A DNA stretch of 46,617 nucleotides from Nitrospirales bacterium (lineage in GTDB: Bacteria; Nitrospirota; Nitrospiria; Nitrospirales; UBA8639), in contig JAHRAQ010000019.1 of NCBI GenBank assembly GCA_020027205.1, positions 1 through 46,617 of the forward strand, read 5' to 3'. The notes under the pieces were generated by a model that was given only the letters and a program-made list of their open reading frames with translations, did not search any database and was not told where the DNA came from. How positions within the stretch are numbered: the stretch's first letter is position 1; each line of letters opens with the position of its first letter. The position numbers and the translations under genes are program-made. This document shows positions 1 to 10,064 of this stretch, in pieces.

Positions 1-1
1 C

Positions 2-2992
2 ATCACCGCCAGCGACGGCGCCACCGGCGAGATCGTCATCACCATCAACGGCGTGGACGAGCCGGGCCAGCCGGTGGTCACCGGCATCAGCATCGCCGCC
101 CCCGCCGACGGCAGCGACACCTACGCGCCGACCGAGTCGGTCAATGTCACCGTGACTTTCAGCGAAGCGGTGAGCATCAGTTTGCCCTCGCCGCTCCTCG
201 GCGTGGAAATCGGCGAGCGCGTGTTGCCGTTCGGTTATGTCAGCGGCGCGGCAAGCACGCCGGCCGGCAGCACCACGGCGGTGTTCCGCCGCACGCTCGC
301 CGTCACCGAAAGCGACAACGACGGCATTAGCGTCCCGCCCGGCGCGATTATGCTGGGCACCGCGTTCGGCACCACCGGCACCATCACCCTCGCCGGCGAC
401 AGCACCGTCAACGCCAACCGCACCATCAGCGACGCCGTCGCCGCCACCGCCACCGGCGCGATGGTGGCGAACGACCCGCCGACGGTGACATGGACCACGC
501 CGGCGATCAGAGCGCAGGTGGAGTCCGAAGAAGTGCTGACCTTCGCCGCCACCGCCGATGACCCCGACACCGACGACACGCTGACGATTGCGTGGAGCGC
601 GTCGCACGGCGCCTTCACCGACGACAGCGTGATAACCCCGGTGTGGACCGCGCCGGAGGTGGCGTCCGACGCCGCCCAGTTGAGCGTCACCCTGTCGCTG
701 TCGGTGGACGACGGCAGCGGTCAGCCCAACGCCGTCACCACCAGCGGCCGCATCGTCCTCGTCCAACCCGCCCCGCTCGGCCTGCGCCCGACCGACCCGC
801 CGGCGACGCAACGCACCACCGAAGTCGCCGCCGCCATCTGCGCCACCAGCGAGGTGGACTGCGCCGCGGGCACCAGCAACCCCGACCTGCTCGCGCAACT
901 GGCGATGGTGGACGACCTCGCCGTCACCACGCCGACGCTGGTTGCCGAGGATTTGGAAGGGCTGGATAACCTGGAGACCTTTGACCTGTCCGGCAGCACC
1001 GCGCTGACCATCGCCCCGCGCGTGCTGGATAGCGTGCTGGACAACCTGACCATGCTGACCCTGCCGGCGGCACACAGCGGGACGAATCGGCCGACGGTTA
1101 CCGTGACCACGCCGGCCACGGCGGGCGACGAGGCGACGTACACGATGAACGCGAACCCCGCGCCGCTGACGGCTGTGCGGGTCGACTACACCTATGAAAT
1201 ATCGGAATCGTCGCCGACCACGACCACGTCGGTCGAAGCCCCGGCGGACGGCGCCGGTGTGCGCGCCGTCGGCGGCGCCGGTGCCGATGACGGCGGCGCC
1301 GGTGCGAACGATGGCGGCACTCGCGCCGCGGTCGGCGTCCGCCAACTGGCAAGTGGCAGCGGCGACGTCACCATCCCCGCCGGCCGGACCAGCATGACGT
1401 TCACCGTGCCGGTGACCGTGCAAGGCAGTCTGGTCGTCACCGTCCCCACCGACGGCGTCACCGCGCTGGACGCCGACGGCGACCCGACCGCCGATGCCGT
1501 CTCCACCGCGCTGGTCGCGCCGCTGACCGCGGCGTTGACGACCACGCCGCTGCAAGTCGTCGGGTCCGCCTTTGCGCTGGACGAAGTCAGCCGCGTCATC
1601 CTGCCCGAAGTCGCGCGCGCCATGGCGGACGAGGCCGTGAGCGCCATCACGCGGCGGCTGGATACCGCGCTGGACGGCGGCGGCGCCCAGGCTCCGCGTT
1701 TGACCCTGAACGGCCACAACAGCATGGCCGGCTTGCTGGTGGAGCAGGGCAGGGCGTTGTCATCGGGCACCGACATGAATCTGAAAACCATGCTGGGCAA
1801 TTCGTCCTTCGTCCTGCCGCTGGCCGGCGTCGACGGGGGCGGCGGGCTGGCCGACCGCGTCACGCTCTGGGGCGGCGGCGGCTATCGAAATCTGGCCGGC
1901 AAGGCCGACGTGCTGAACTGGGACGGCGACTTGTTCGGCATCCAGTTGGGCGCGGACGTGGCCCTGACCCCCAACGTGGTCACCGGCCTGGCCGCAACGT
2001 GGGCGAACGGGACGTTTGATTACACCGAAAACGCCGCCGCCGGACGGGGCGACTACGACGCCACGCTGACCACGCTGTATCCCTACCTGGGCTGGCACGG
2101 GATGGACGGGCGGCTGCGCCTGTGGAGCACGGTGGGCTACGGCTTTGGCGACGTGGCGATTACCGACGAGGCCGGCCGCCGTGACGGCCGCGACGCCACG
2201 CTGACCACCGTGGCCATCGGCGGCAGCGGGCACCTGTTGCCGCGCGGGAACGGCCTCGACGGGGGCGGCAAGTCCACGCTGCGGGTCAAGGCGGAACTCG
2301 TGAGCGCCGCCATGGACGTGGAAGGCCGTGACGGGAACGCGCCGTTGGACGTCGACGCCCACCGCATCCGTCTGGCCCTGGAAGGCCGGCATGAGCGAAC
2401 ATTGGCCAACGGCGCGCTGCTGCGGCCCACCATGGGCGTGGGCCTGCGGAGCGACGGCGGCGACGGGCGCACCGGCGCCGGTCTGGAACTCAACAGCGGC
2501 GTGCATTACGAACGACCCGACCTGGGCCTGATTATCTCCGGCCAGGGCCGCACGCTGGTGGCCCATAGCGGCGATTACGAAGACTGGGGCGTGAGCGGCA
2601 TGATCAAACTGGTGCCGAGTACGACGCATCGCGTGTTGCGCGGCATGAACTTCACCTTTGAGCCGACTTACGGCACCGGGCAGAGCCAGAGCAACGTGGC
2701 CGGATTATGGCAACAGGGCATGGCCCGCACGGCAGGCGAGGCCGCACGACAGACCGCCCCCCTGCGCGGGGCCATGGCGATGACCCTGGCCTACGACCTG
2801 CCGGCGGCGGACGGCACGAGTCTGCTCACGCCCTACGGCGGCATGACCATGGGCAACGCCCCCGCGTACCGCCTCGGCAGCCGCCTGAATCTGGCCGACG
2901 CGATGACGATGAGTCTGGAAGGCACCCGCCAGGAATCCCGCGCCGCCGCCGCGGAGCACGGGGTTCAACTGAAGGTGGATTTGAACTGGTAG
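2..2992 (+). CDS. Autotransporter adhesin, C-terminal part (5' end outside window)
   Basis: The frame is open from base 2, so the N-terminus lies upstream; 996 residues are visible. Order: the end of a cadherin-like repeat (ITINGVDEP, about 13-21), an Ig-like module (about 25-145, pattern Y.P...V.VTVTFSEAV), a PKD/Ig-like domain (about 158-255), a short leucine-rich stretch (about 310-355), a Gly/Asp/Ala-rich linker near nt 1240-1330, and a long C-terminal region from about residue 617 with alternating hydrophobic strands and an aromatic C-terminus (LKVDLNW). That end is typical of an autotransporter beta-barrel inserted in the outer membrane, which carries the passenger to the cell surface. 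The Ig-like module resembles the last one visible in the protein at the right end of the window. Adhesion or cell contact is inferred from architecture only. Confidence 0.85.
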   Translation: MTASDGATGEIVITINGVDEPGQPVVTGISIAAPADGSDTYAPTESVNVTVTFSEAVSISLPSPLLGVEIGERVLPFGYVSGAASTPAGSTTAVFRRTLAVTESDNDGISVPPGAIMLGTAFGTTGTITLAGDSTVNANRTISDAVAATATGAMVANDPPTVTWTTPAIRAQVESEEVLTFAATADDPDTDDTLTIAWSASHGAFTDDSVITPVWTAPEVASDAAQLSVTLSLSVDDGSGQPNAVTTSGRIVLVQPAPLGLRPTDPPATQRTTEVAAAICATSEVDCAAGTSNPDLLAQLAMVDDLAVTTPTLVAEDLEGLDNLETFDLSGSTALTIAPRVLDSVLDNLTMLTLPAAHSGTNRPTVTVTTPATAGDEATYTMNANPAPLTAVRVDYTYEISESSPTTTTSVEAPADGAGVRAVGGAGADDGGAGANDGGTRAAVGVRQLASGSGDVTIPAGRTSMTFTVPVTVQGSLVVTVPTDGVTALDADGDPTADAVSTALVAPLTAALTTTPLQVVGSAFALDEVSRVILPEVARAMADEAVSAITRRLDTALDGGGAQAPRLTLNGHNSMAGLLVEQGRALSSGTDMNLKTMLGNSSFVLPLAGVDGGGGLADRVTLWGGGGYRNLAGKADVLNWDGDLFGIQLGADVALTPNVVTGLAATWANGTFDYTENAAAGRGDYDATLTTLYPYLGWHGMDGRLRLWSTVGYGFGDVAITDEAGRRDGRDATLTTVAIGGSGHLLPRGNGLDGGGKSTLRVKAELVSAAMDVEGRDGNAPLDVDAHRIRLALEGRHERTLANGALLRPTMGVGLRSDGGDGRTGAGLELNSGVHYERPDLGLIISGQGRTLVAHSGDYEDWGVSGMIKLVPSTTHRVLRGMNFTFEPTYGTGQSQSNVAGLWQQGMARTAGEAARQTAPLRGAMAMTLAYDLPAADGTSLLTPYGGMTMGNAPAYRLGSRLNLADAMTMSLEGTRQESRAAAAEHGVQLKVDLNW

Positions 2993-3031
2993 GGGGGCAA
3001 GTCCGTCATTCCCGACATTTTTAATCGGGAA

Positions 3032-3060
3032 GTATTTGCCAACGGCAAATGCTCCGAAGG
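3032..3060 (+). repeat. 29-bp palindromic insert (module M1), copy 1
   Basis: This segment sits between CGGGAA and TCCATCC, which are contiguous in all ordinary copies of the repeat. It contains ATTTGCC/GGCAAAT (7-bp stem, 3-nt loop) followed by GCTCCGAAGG. This copy has AAC in the loop where the copies at 43350 and 43673 have AAA. Confidence 0.75.
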
Positions 3061-3280
3061 TCCATCCTTCAGTTTCCTCGTCCTAACCAAAGAAAAACAA
3101 CTGAAGGATGGATTCCCGACAACAGACGTCGGGAATGACGACAGGAAGGGGACATATGCCGTCGTCCCGTGTCCCCTTCCTTCATTCCCGCATTCCTCTC
3201 CTTCCGTCATTTCCGCATTCCCCTCCATCACGCCCGCGTACGCCGTCATTCCCGCACGCCCCTCTTTCCGTCATTCCCGA

Positions 3281-3307
3281 CCCCCGAATGGGAACGTCGG
3301 GGGCAGG
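3281..3307 (+). repeat. 27-bp palindromic insert (module M2), copy 1
   Basis: This segment sits between CATTCCCGA and the normal loop sequence CATTAGTAATCGGG. It starts CCCCCGAATGGGAACG and ends TCGGGGGCAGG, so it forms its own CCCCGA/TCGGGG stem inside the loop of the host repeat. Other copies are at 23777, 35404, 35659 (expanded) and 43630. Confidence 0.7.
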
Positions 3308-3380
3308 CATTAGTAATCGGGAATCCATCCTTCAGTTTCTTCAATTAACCATCATCAACCCAAAATAACGACGAGACCCC

Positions 3381-4655
3381 ATGGACATTCACGTTGACGT
3401 GGTGGTGGTGGGAGCGGGCGGGGGCGGGGGGGTGCTGGGGCTTGCGCTGGCGGGGAAGGGTGTGCGAACGCTGGTGTTGGAGCGGTCGCCCGGCCCGCCG
3501 CAGGGTGTTCGCGGAGAAATTCTTCAGCCGAACGGGCAAAAAATTCTGGATGACCTGGGGCTGCTGACACGGCTGCCATCGGAGGCGGTGTGCCCCGTCA
3601 GGCATATTCATTTTCGACAGGTCGGCGGCGGGCGGCTGTGTTCGATTGATTATGACGACTTGCCGCCGCCGTATAATCGCGCGCTGGTGACGCTGCCTCA
3701 TGCCGTCCACCGCGAAGTGCTGGACGAGTTGGCAACGCGCAATCCCGATGGGCTGTGGTACGGCGCGTCGTTTGTCGATGTGGTGAAACGGGACGGGCGC
3801 GTGGTCGGGGTCGTCGCCGAGGCGGACGGCAAACCCCTGCGCATCGCCGCCAAACTTGTTGTGGGCGCGGACGGCCCGTTCTCGAAGGTGCGCGACGCGC
3901 TGGGCATTCCGACGGCGGTGCACCGCTACGCCGACAGTTATCTTGTGGCCGTGCTGGACTGTCCCGATCAGCCGGAGGCCGCGCGGTATTTTCTTGGAAC
4001 GCGGGAACTGTTCGGCGTGTTCCCGGCGGGGAAGGCGCAGGTGTATCTGACTTACATGGTGCGGGCCGATGCCATGGACGCTCTGCGGGCGGCGGGCGTG
4101 GAATCCCTGCGCGCGCGGTGGGCCGCGATTGATCCCGAACTGGCCGCCGCGTTTCGGGGGTTTCAAACATGGGAGCAGTCGGCCTGTCTGCCGGCGGGGC
4201 GAACCCGCGCCGCGACGTGGGTGGCCGATGGGGCTGCGTTGATCGGGGACGCCGCGCATGGGATGAATCCGCACGCGTCACAGGGGCGGATGCAGGCCAT
4301 GGCCGATGCCGTGGCGCTGGCGGAGTTGGCGCCGTCGTGCCTGGCCGACGACGATTTTTCCGCGACGGCGCTGCGCGCGTATGAAACACGGCGGCGGCCC
4401 GCCGTCGAAATGCTGCAACGGCTGGCGGATGAAGAGGTGGTGTTCTGGAACACGGGCAATCCGTTGATCGCATGGCTGCGCAACCGCGTGTTCCGCACCA
4501 TTGACCGCAACCGTCGGCTGAAATACCGGATGGTGGCCGTGAAGGCCGGCCTGCGCGAGACCGCGCCGTTTGACGGGATGATGGATCGCCTGCAAGCCGC
4601 CGGGATGCTGCCGGACTCCCGCGCCGAGGAGATGCCGCCGCATGTTCGGGTGTGA
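3381..4655 (+). CDS. FAD-dependent monooxygenase (UbiH/PHBH-like)
   Basis: A 424-aa protein with the hallmarks of class A flavoprotein monooxygenases: an N-terminal Rossmann motif VVVVGAGGGGGVLGLAL (about residues 7-23) ending in a strand with acidic LVLER, a middle DG motif KLVVGADGPFSKVR, and a C-terminal FAD motif ALIGDAAHGMNPHASQG. These bind FAD and help bind NAD(P)H. The substrate is unknown; quinone-ring hydroxylases and related oxidoreductases share this pattern. The reactive-loop region reads HASQGRMQAMADA, where most members have GQGxNxGxxDA, so the activity could differ. It is flanked on both sides by repeats and appears to be transcribed alone. No strong Shine-Dalgarno is seen before the ATG. 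Confidence 0.8.
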   Translation: MDIHVDVVVVGAGGGGGVLGLALAGKGVRTLVLERSPGPPQGVRGEILQPNGQKILDDLGLLTRLPSEAVCPVRHIHFRQVGGGRLCSIDYDDLPPPYNRALVTLPHAVHREVLDELATRNPDGLWYGASFVDVVKRDGRVVGVVAEADGKPLRIAAKLVVGADGPFSKVRDALGIPTAVHRYADSYLVAVLDCPDQPEAARYFLGTRELFGVFPAGKAQVYLTYMVRADAMDALRAAGVESLRARWAAIDPELAAAFRGFQTWEQSACLPAGRTRAATWVADGAALIGDAAHGMNPHASQGRMQAMADAVALAELAPSCLADDDFSATALRAYETRRRPAVEMLQRLADEEVVFWNTGNPLIAWLRNRVFRTIDRNRRLKYRMVAVKAGLRETAPFDGMMDRLQAAGMLPDSRAEEMPPHVRV

Positions 4656-5063
4656 TGTTGAGGGCGGGGGGCGTGTGTGCCCCCTCTGTCATTCCCGACG
4701 TCTTTTGTCGGGAATCCATCCGAAGGATTTTAATGGCAGGACGGGAAAGAGGACAAGGAAAAAGAAGGATGGATTCCCGACTGCTAATGTCGGGAATGAC
4801 GGAAGGAGAGGAGCGGGAATGACAACGTCCCCCTCTGTCATTCCCGACGTCTTTTGTCGGGAATCCATCCGAAGGATTTTAATGGCAGGACGGGAAAGAG
4901 GACAAGGAAAAAGAAGGATGGATTCCCGACTACTAATGTCAGGAATGACGGACGGAGAAGACGGGAATGACGGACGGAGGGGTCGGGAATGGCATGGGGC
5001 ATGGGGCATGGGAATGGCGGAGAGGGAGGCGGGGATGATGGAAGGTTGTGAAAGGATTCGCGC
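4656..5063. repeat. Repeat-filled intergenic region with a 149-bp tandem duplication
   Basis: No gene is seen. Two near-identical copies of a composite element lie head to tail: 4680-4828 and 4829 to about 4977. Each has a hairpin CATTCCCGACGTCTTTTGTC..., CCATCC, GAAGGATTTTAATGGCAGG, a purine-rich spacer, then GGATGGATTCCCGACT...GGGAATGAC. The remainder up to 5040 is GGGAATG-rich degenerate repeat. A Shine-Dalgarno AAAGGA at 5051-5056 belongs to the next gene. Confidence 0.85.
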
Positions 5064-5933
5064 ATGACGCATCGCAGGAAACGCGGGCGGGTGCGCATGG
5101 CTGATTTGGCTGACGTTCACGCGCTGTATGAAAAAAGTGTGCAGAGTCCCGACCATGATGTGCCGTTTCTTGCGTCGTATTTTCGGCGTTACACGGGACG
5201 GCCGTTGCGCCGGCTGCGCGAGGACTTTTGCGGCACCGCCGTTTTTGCCGCGTGTTTCGTGAAGCGGCATCCCGACAACCGGGCCGTCGGCATCGATCTG
5301 GACGAGGCCACGCTGGCGTGGGGCCGCGCGCAGAATGTGTCGCGCCTGACGGCGGGTCAGCGGCGGCGCCTGACGTTGGTGCATGGCAACGTGCTGGACC
5401 CGCGTCCGGCGAACGCGGAACTGATTGTGGCCATGAACTTCAGTTACATGGTGTTTCGTACCCGGCGCCTGCTGCTGCGGTACTTCCGGCGCGCGAGGGC
5501 GTCCCTGCGGCCCGGCGGCCTGCTGGCGCTGGACATCTGGGGAGGGAGTGAGAGCCAGGTGCCGCAGGAAGAGGCCCGCGAGATCGAGAATCCCGACGAC
5601 GACGGCATCGGCGATTTTATTTTTATCTGGGACCAGGACGTCTTTGATCCGGTCACGTATTTTTGCACCACCCGCATTCATTTCCGGTTTCGCGACGGCA
5701 GCCGCATCCGCAACGCTTTTGTGTATGAATGGCGGCTGTGGACGATTGCCGAAGTTATGGAGTTGATGAAAGAGGCCGGGTTCCGTGACGTGCATTGTTT
5801 GTGGGACTATGCCGACTCCGACGACGAGCCGGAGGTCTGGCGGCGCGCGGACAAAGGCGACACCGACCCGGCGTGGATTGCGTATCTGGTCGGTGTGAAT
5901 CCGCCCGCGCCGTCCCGCCGGCGCGGACGTTGA
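5064..5933 (+). CDS. Class I SAM-dependent methyltransferase
   Basis: A 289-aa protein with a class I methyltransferase core: a motif I-like segment REDFCGTAVFAACFVKRHP, then AVGIDLDEATLAWG with the acidic residue expected to contact the SAM ribose, and a later segment SLRPGGLLALDIWGG matching the strand after the substrate loop. AAAGGA at 5051-5056, 7 nt before the ATG, supports the start at 5064. A second ATG at 5097 begins MADLADVHALYEKSVQ, which resembles where I recall related proteins beginning, so the first 11 residues may be extra. The substrate is unknown. The C-terminus is Arg-rich (SRRRGR). Confidence 0.8.
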   Translation: MTHRRKRGRVRMADLADVHALYEKSVQSPDHDVPFLASYFRRYTGRPLRRLREDFCGTAVFAACFVKRHPDNRAVGIDLDEATLAWGRAQNVSRLTAGQRRRLTLVHGNVLDPRPANAELIVAMNFSYMVFRTRRLLLRYFRRARASLRPGGLLALDIWGGSESQVPQEEAREIENPDDDGIGDFIFIWDQDVFDPVTYFCTTRIHFRFRDGSRIRNAFVYEWRLWTIAEVMELMKEAGFRDVHCLWDYADSDDEPEVWRRADKGDTDPAWIAYLVGVNPPAPSRRRGR

Positions 5934-6197
5934 CGGTGTGCCCGCGTCCCATCCGTCTGTCATTCCCGCTTTCTTTTTCCGTCATTCCCGACGTTGGTAG
6001 TCGGGAATCCATCCTTCTTTTTCCTCGTCCCGCCGTGCCCTTTTATTTTTGTGGTGGACGGGATATGATACCGGCGTTGTTTCTGTGTCGTCTCTTTCGA
6101 CCTCATCGGACCTTGCGGGGCGGGGCGGGGGTGGAAGGGGACGGCGTGGCCTTGCGGGTTTCGCGGCCTTTTATTCTTAAAGTTTCACTTTACATTT
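5934..6197. repeat. Intergenic repeat plus GC-rich purL leader
   Basis: One ordinary hairpin CATTCCCGACGTTGGTAGTCGGGAAT... lies at about 5979-6015, followed by the usual CCATCCTTC tail and CCTCGTCCCGCC spacer. After it, 6041-6069 offers a weak promoter-like pair (TTTTAT, 17 bp, TATGAT), and 6110-6150 is a G-run-rich stretch. Nothing else is recognised before purL. Confidence 0.55.
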
Positions 6198-8504
6198 ATG
6201 CGTCCATCCCGCTCTCACAGCGACGTAACGAGCGCCGTCCCGCCGGATGTCGTTGCGCGGCACGGCCTGACGCAGGAGGAATACGGGCAGATTCTCGCGC
6301 ACCTGGGACGGGCGCCGAATCTCACGGAACTGGGGATGTTTTCCGTGATGTGGAGCGAGCATTGCTCGTATAAAAGTTCGCGGGTGCATTTGAAACGGTT
6401 TCCCACGGAAGGGGAGCGCGTCGTGCAAGGCCCCGGTGAAAACGCCGGCGCCGTGGAGATTGGCGACGGCCTGTCGGCGGTGTTCAAGATGGAATCGCAC
6501 AATCATCCGTCGTTTATCGAACCGTTTCAGGGGGCGGCGACGGGAGTCGGCGGCATTCTGCGGGATATTTTTACGATGGGCGCGCGGCCCGTGGCGCTGC
6601 TGGATTCGCTGCGGTTCGGCGACCCGGACGTGCCCGCCGACCGTCATCGTCTCGAAGGCGCGGTGTCGGGCATCGCCTGGTACGGCAACTGTGTCGGCGT
6701 GCCGACGGTCGGCGGCGAACTGGTGTGTCACGAGATGTATGCCCGCAATCCGCTGGTGAACGTGTTCTGCCTGGGGCTGGCGCGCACCGGGCGACTGCTG
6801 CGGGGGGCGGCGAAAGGCGTCGGCAACCCGGTGCTGTATATCGGCGCCAAGACCGGCCGGGACGGCATCCACGGCGCCACGATGGCCTCGGACAGTTTTG
6901 ACGACGCCGCGGAACAGAAACGGCCGAACGTGCAGGTCGGCGACCCGTTTCTGGAAAAACTGCTGCTGGAAGCCTGTCTGGAGTTTCTGGAACTGGATCT
7001 TCTGGCGGGCATTCAGGACCTCGGCGCCGGCGGCCTCACGAGCGCGTCCTGCGAAATGGCCTCGCGCGCGGGCACCGGCATCGAACTGGAACTGGCCGAC
7101 ATGCCGCGCCGCGAGCCGCGCATGACGCCCTATGAACTGATGCTGTCGGAATCCCAGGAACGCATGTTGCTGGTGGCGAACGCCGGACGTGAAGCGCGGG
7201 TCATCGAGATTTGCGGCAAGTGGGGCGTTGACGCGGCGGTCATCGGACGGGTCACGGATGACGGCACGGTGCGCATCAGGGAAGAGGGCAGGGTGGCGGC
7301 GGAGATTCCGGTCAGGGCATTGACGGACGACTGCCCCCGCTATGAACGTCCGGCCGCGCCGCCTGCCTGGCAGGATATGCTGCAATCTTTTGCCGCGGAC
7401 AGTCTGCCCGACGTGACGGACGCGGGGGACGTCCTGCTCCGACTGCTGGCGTCGCCGGCGATTGCCGGCAAACGGTACCTGTGGCGGCAGTATGATCACA
7501 TGGTGGGCATCAATACGCTCGTGCGTCCGGGGTCGGACGCGGCCGTGGTGCGCGTCAAGGGCACGAACAGGGCGCTGGCCATGACCACGGACGGCAACGG
7601 CCGGTATTGCCTTCTGAATCCTTACATGGGCGGGATGCTGGCCGTGGCGGAAGCGGCCCGCAACGTGGTGTGCGCGGGCGCGCGTCCCATCGGCGTGACG
7701 GATTGCCTCAATTTCGGCAACCCCGAACGCCCCGACGTGATGTGGCAGTTGACCATGGCGATCGAAGGCATCGCCGACGCCTGCCGTGCTTTCGGCGTGC
7801 CCGTTGTCAGCGGCAACGTCAGCCTGTATAACGAAACCGGCGGTCTGTCCATTTATCCCACGCCGGTGATCGGCATGGTGGGGCTGATCGAGCCGGCCGA
7901 CCTCGTGATGACGCAGTGGTTTCAACGGGCCGGCGACCGGATTATTCTGCTGGGCGAAACCGGGGACGATCTGGGCGGCACCGAATATCTGAACGTCGTG
8001 CATCACCGGGAACTGGGCGCGCCGCCCTGGCTGACGTTGGAGACGGAAAAAGCCGTGCAGGAATGTGTGCTGCGGCTGGCGGCGGAGCGGCGGGTGCGGT
8101 CGGCGCATGATTGTTCGGACGGCGGTCTGGCGGTGGCCGTGGCGGAATGTTGTTTCGGGCCGAGTGCCGGCGAAGGCCGGCCGGTGGGCGCGACGATTCA
8201 GATTGACGCGAAGAAACTGCGGCTGGATGCCGCGCTGTTCGGCGAGAGTCCGTCGCGCGTGGTGCTGTCGGTCGCGCCCGATCATGCCGCGCGTGTGCTG
8301 GCGGTGGCCGAAGAATGCGGCGTGCCCGCCGAGGACGTCGGCTGCGTGGGCGGCGAGGACCTGGTGATTCGGGTTCGGGGGCGCGCCGGTGGATTGTCCG
8401 GCGAGTCGGACCGGGAGGACGCGGCGGTGCATGTGCCGGTGGCGACGCTGTTCGAGACGTGGAGCCGGAGCCTGGAACGCAAACTTGGAGCAGGGCGGGC
8501 ATGA
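6198..8504 (+). CDS. purL: Phosphoribosylformylglycinamidine synthase, PurL subunit
   Basis: A 768-aa PurL of the short type, which lacks the glutaminase domain found in the roughly 1300-aa enzyme of Escherichia coli. It makes FGAM from FGAR with ATP in purine synthesis and normally needs separate PurQ and PurS; neither is in this window. Diagnostic segments are [17 protein letters not shown] and [20 protein letters not shown] near the N-terminus (the active-site His region), [20 protein letters not shown] in the middle, and the second-half repeat beginning [20 protein letters not shown]. It sits 96 bp upstream of purF on the same strand, so the two are probably co-transcribed. No clear Shine-Dalgarno precedes the ATG. 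Confidence 0.97.
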   Translation: MRPSRSHSDVTSAVPPDVVARHGLTQEEYGQILAHLGRAPNLTELGMFSVMWSEHCSYKSSRVHLKRFPTEGERVVQGPGENAGAVEIGDGLSAVFKMESHNHPSFIEPFQGAATGVGGILRDIFTMGARPVALLDSLRFGDPDVPADRHRLEGAVSGIAWYGNCVGVPTVGGELVCHEMYARNPLVNVFCLGLARTGRLLRGAAKGVGNPVLYIGAKTGRDGIHGATMASDSFDDAAEQKRPNVQVGDPFLEKLLLEACLEFLELDLLAGIQDLGAGGLTSASCEMASRAGTGIELELADMPRREPRMTPYELMLSESQERMLLVANAGREARVIEICGKWGVDAAVIGRVTDDGTVRIREEGRVAAEIPVRALTDDCPRYERPAAPPAWQDMLQSFAADSLPDVTDAGDVLLRLLASPAIAGKRYLWRQYDHMVGINTLVRPGSDAAVVRVKGTNRALAMTTDGNGRYCLLNPYMGGMLAVAEAARNVVCAGARPIGVTDCLNFGNPERPDVMWQLTMAIEGIADACRAFGVPVVSGNVSLYNETGGLSIYPTPVIGMVGLIEPADLVMTQWFQRAGDRIILLGETGDDLGGTEYLNVVHHRELGAPPWLTLETEKAVQECVLRLAAERRVRSAHDCSDGGLAVAVAECCFGPSAGEGRPVGATIQIDAKKLRLDAALFGESPSRVVLSVAPDHAARVLAVAEECGVPAEDVGCVGGEDLVIRVRGRAGGLSGESDREDAAVHVPVATLFETWSRSLERKLGAGRA

Positions 8505-8600
8505 TGACAGGGACAGGCACGACAACAGGAACGGGTATGAGCAAAGGCCGGACGGAAACATGATGCGACATTCCAAGAGACACGACGCGGAGCGGCGTCC

Positions 8601-10064
8601 ATGAACCACGCGAACCCGCATCGCCGGCTTGTGATGCCGTCGTCCGACAAGTTTCACGAGGAATGCGCGGTGTTCGGCATTTGCGGACATCGGGAGGCCG
8701 CCAACTTCACGTATCTGGGGTTGTATGCCTTGCAGCATCGCGGACAGGAAGGCGCGGGGATTGTGTCGTCGGACGGCCGGAACTTCCACGCGGAAAAAGG
8801 CACGGGGCTGGTCGCGGATATTTTCGGCAAAAAAGACATCCGCCGTCTGTCCGGCGACAAGGCCATCGGGCACAACCGCTATTCCACCGCCGGGGAAAGT
8901 TTGCTCCGCAACGTGCAGCCGCTGACCGTCAATTTCGCCTTCGGGAATCTGGCCGTGGCGCACAACGGAAATCTCACGAACGCCCCGATGCTGCGCAGCG
9001 AACTGGAAGCCTACGGCGCCATTTTTCAATCCGACTCCGACACGGAAGTGATCATCCATCTGATGGCCCATTCCAGGGGCGACACGCTGCTCGACCGGGC
9101 GGTCGAGGCGCTGTCCCTGGTGCGCGGGGCGTATTCGCTGGTGATGCTGACCGATCACGAACTCATCGCGGCGCGGGACCCGTATGGGTTTCGGCCCCTG
9201 TGCCTGGGCAAGTTCGGGGACGCCTGGATCGTGGCGTCGGAAACCTGCGCGTTTGATATTATGGAGGCCGAGTTTGTCCGGGAGATCGAGCCGGGCGAAA
9301 TCCTTGTGATCAACGACAAGGGCGTCACCGCGCACCGTCCCTTTACCCCGCCCGACGCGCCCGCCAAGTGCGTGTTTGAATACGTCTATTTTGCGCGGCC
9401 GGATTCCCGCATCTTCGGCGATCACGCCGTGTATCCCGTCCGCAAGGCCCTGGGTCGTCAACTGGCCAAGGAAGCGCATGTGCCCGCCGACGTGGTGATT
9501 CCCGTGCCGGACTCCGGCGTGCCGGCGGCCATGGGCTACGCGGAAGGCGCCGGCATTCCGTTTGACATCGGGCTGACGCGGAACCATTACGTCGGTCGAA
9601 CGTTTATCGAGCCGGAGCAGGCCATTCGTCACTTCGGCGTGAAACTGAAATTGAACGTCGTGCCCGGCGTGCTGTCCGGCCGCCGCGTGGTGGTCGTGGA
9701 CGATTCCCTGGTGCGCGGCACCACCAGCCGAAAAATTATCAAAATGATCCGCAACGCCGGCGCGAGAGAAGTGCACCTGCGCATCAGTTCGCCGCCGACG
9801 GTGTCCCCCTGTTTTTACGGCATCGACACGCCCACGCAAAAAGAACTGATCGGGTCCGGCCATTCCATCGAGGAAATCCGCGACTACGTCACCGCCGACA
9901 GTCTCCGTTATTTAAGTCTGGAGGGGATGCTCAACGCCATGCCGGGCCGCGACGATCACTACTGCCACGCCTGTTTCTCCGAACAGTACCCCATCGCCCT
10001 GACCAAAGCCGAAGAAATTCAACTCGGCCTGTTCGACGCGGACGCTCACGCCGACACGCGGTGA
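8601..10064 (+). CDS. purF: Amidophosphoribosyltransferase
   Basis: A 487-aa PurF, the first committed enzyme of purine synthesis, making phosphoribosylamine from PRPP and glutamine. The N-terminal nucleophile is Cys22 in HEECAVFGICGH, so residues 1-21 (or 1-10 if the ATG at 8634 is used) would be a propeptide removed by self-processing. LQHRGQEGAGI and GHNRYSTAG mark the glutaminase domain. VVVVDDSLVRGTTSRKI is the PRPP-binding loop of the phosphoribosyltransferase domain. A cysteine near the C-terminus (YCHACFSEQYP) is compatible with the iron-sulfur class. It follows purL. Confidence 0.97.
   Translation: MNHANPHRRLVMPSSDKFHEECAVFGICGHREAANFTYLGLYALQHRGQEGAGIVSSDGRNFHAEKGTGLVADIFGKKDIRRLSGDKAIGHNRYSTAGESLLRNVQPLTVNFAFGNLAVAHNGNLTNAPMLRSELEAYGAIFQSDSDTEVIIHLMAHSRGDTLLDRAVEALSLVRGAYSLVMLTDHELIAARDPYGFRPLCLGKFGDAWIVASETCAFDIMEAEFVREIEPGEILVINDKGVTAHRPFTPPDAPAKCVFEYVYFARPDSRIFGDHAVYPVRKALGRQLAKEAHVPADVVIPVPDSGVPAAMGYAEGAGIPFDIGLTRNHYVGRTFIEPEQAIRHFGVKLKLNVVPGVLSGRRVVVVDDSLVRGTTSRKIIKMIRNAGAREVHLRISSPPTVSPCFYGIDTPTQKELIGSGHSIEEIRDYVTADSLRYLSLEGMLNAMPGRDDHYCHACFSEQYPIALTKAEEIQLGLFDADAHADTR

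Larger units (their letters stand above)
2993..3380. repeat. Intergenic region filled with palindromic repeats
   Basis: No gene is seen. At 3003-3142 lies a composite element: a hairpin ATTCCCGAC...TCGGGAA carrying the 29-bp insert (3032-3060), then CCATCCTTCAGTT, an A-rich spacer, AACTGAAGGATGG, and an opposite hairpin ending GTCGGGAATGAC. At 3269-3336 lies a second hairpin carrying the 27-bp insert (3281-3307). Between them are truncated CGTCATTCCCGC fragments. The first hairpin directly follows the autotransporter stop and could stabilise or end its transcript (inference). Confidence 0.8.

Noticed and set aside
4642..5067. Short open frames giving peptides such as MDSRQKTSGMTEG in many intergenic regions
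   Set aside because: The same peptide recurs wherever a GGATGGATTCCCGAC hairpin occurs; it is a translation of the DNA repeat, not a protein family.
6041..6069. Promoter for purL (TTTTAT-17-TATGAT)
   Set aside because: The -35 match is poor, so I mention it only in the region entry and do not list it as a promoter.
6177..9863. Minus-strand open frame of about 1228 codons
   Set aside because: It lies opposite purL and purF, whose proteins match their families throughout. The antisense product is His/Arg/Gly-rich filler typical of GC-rich antisense frames.
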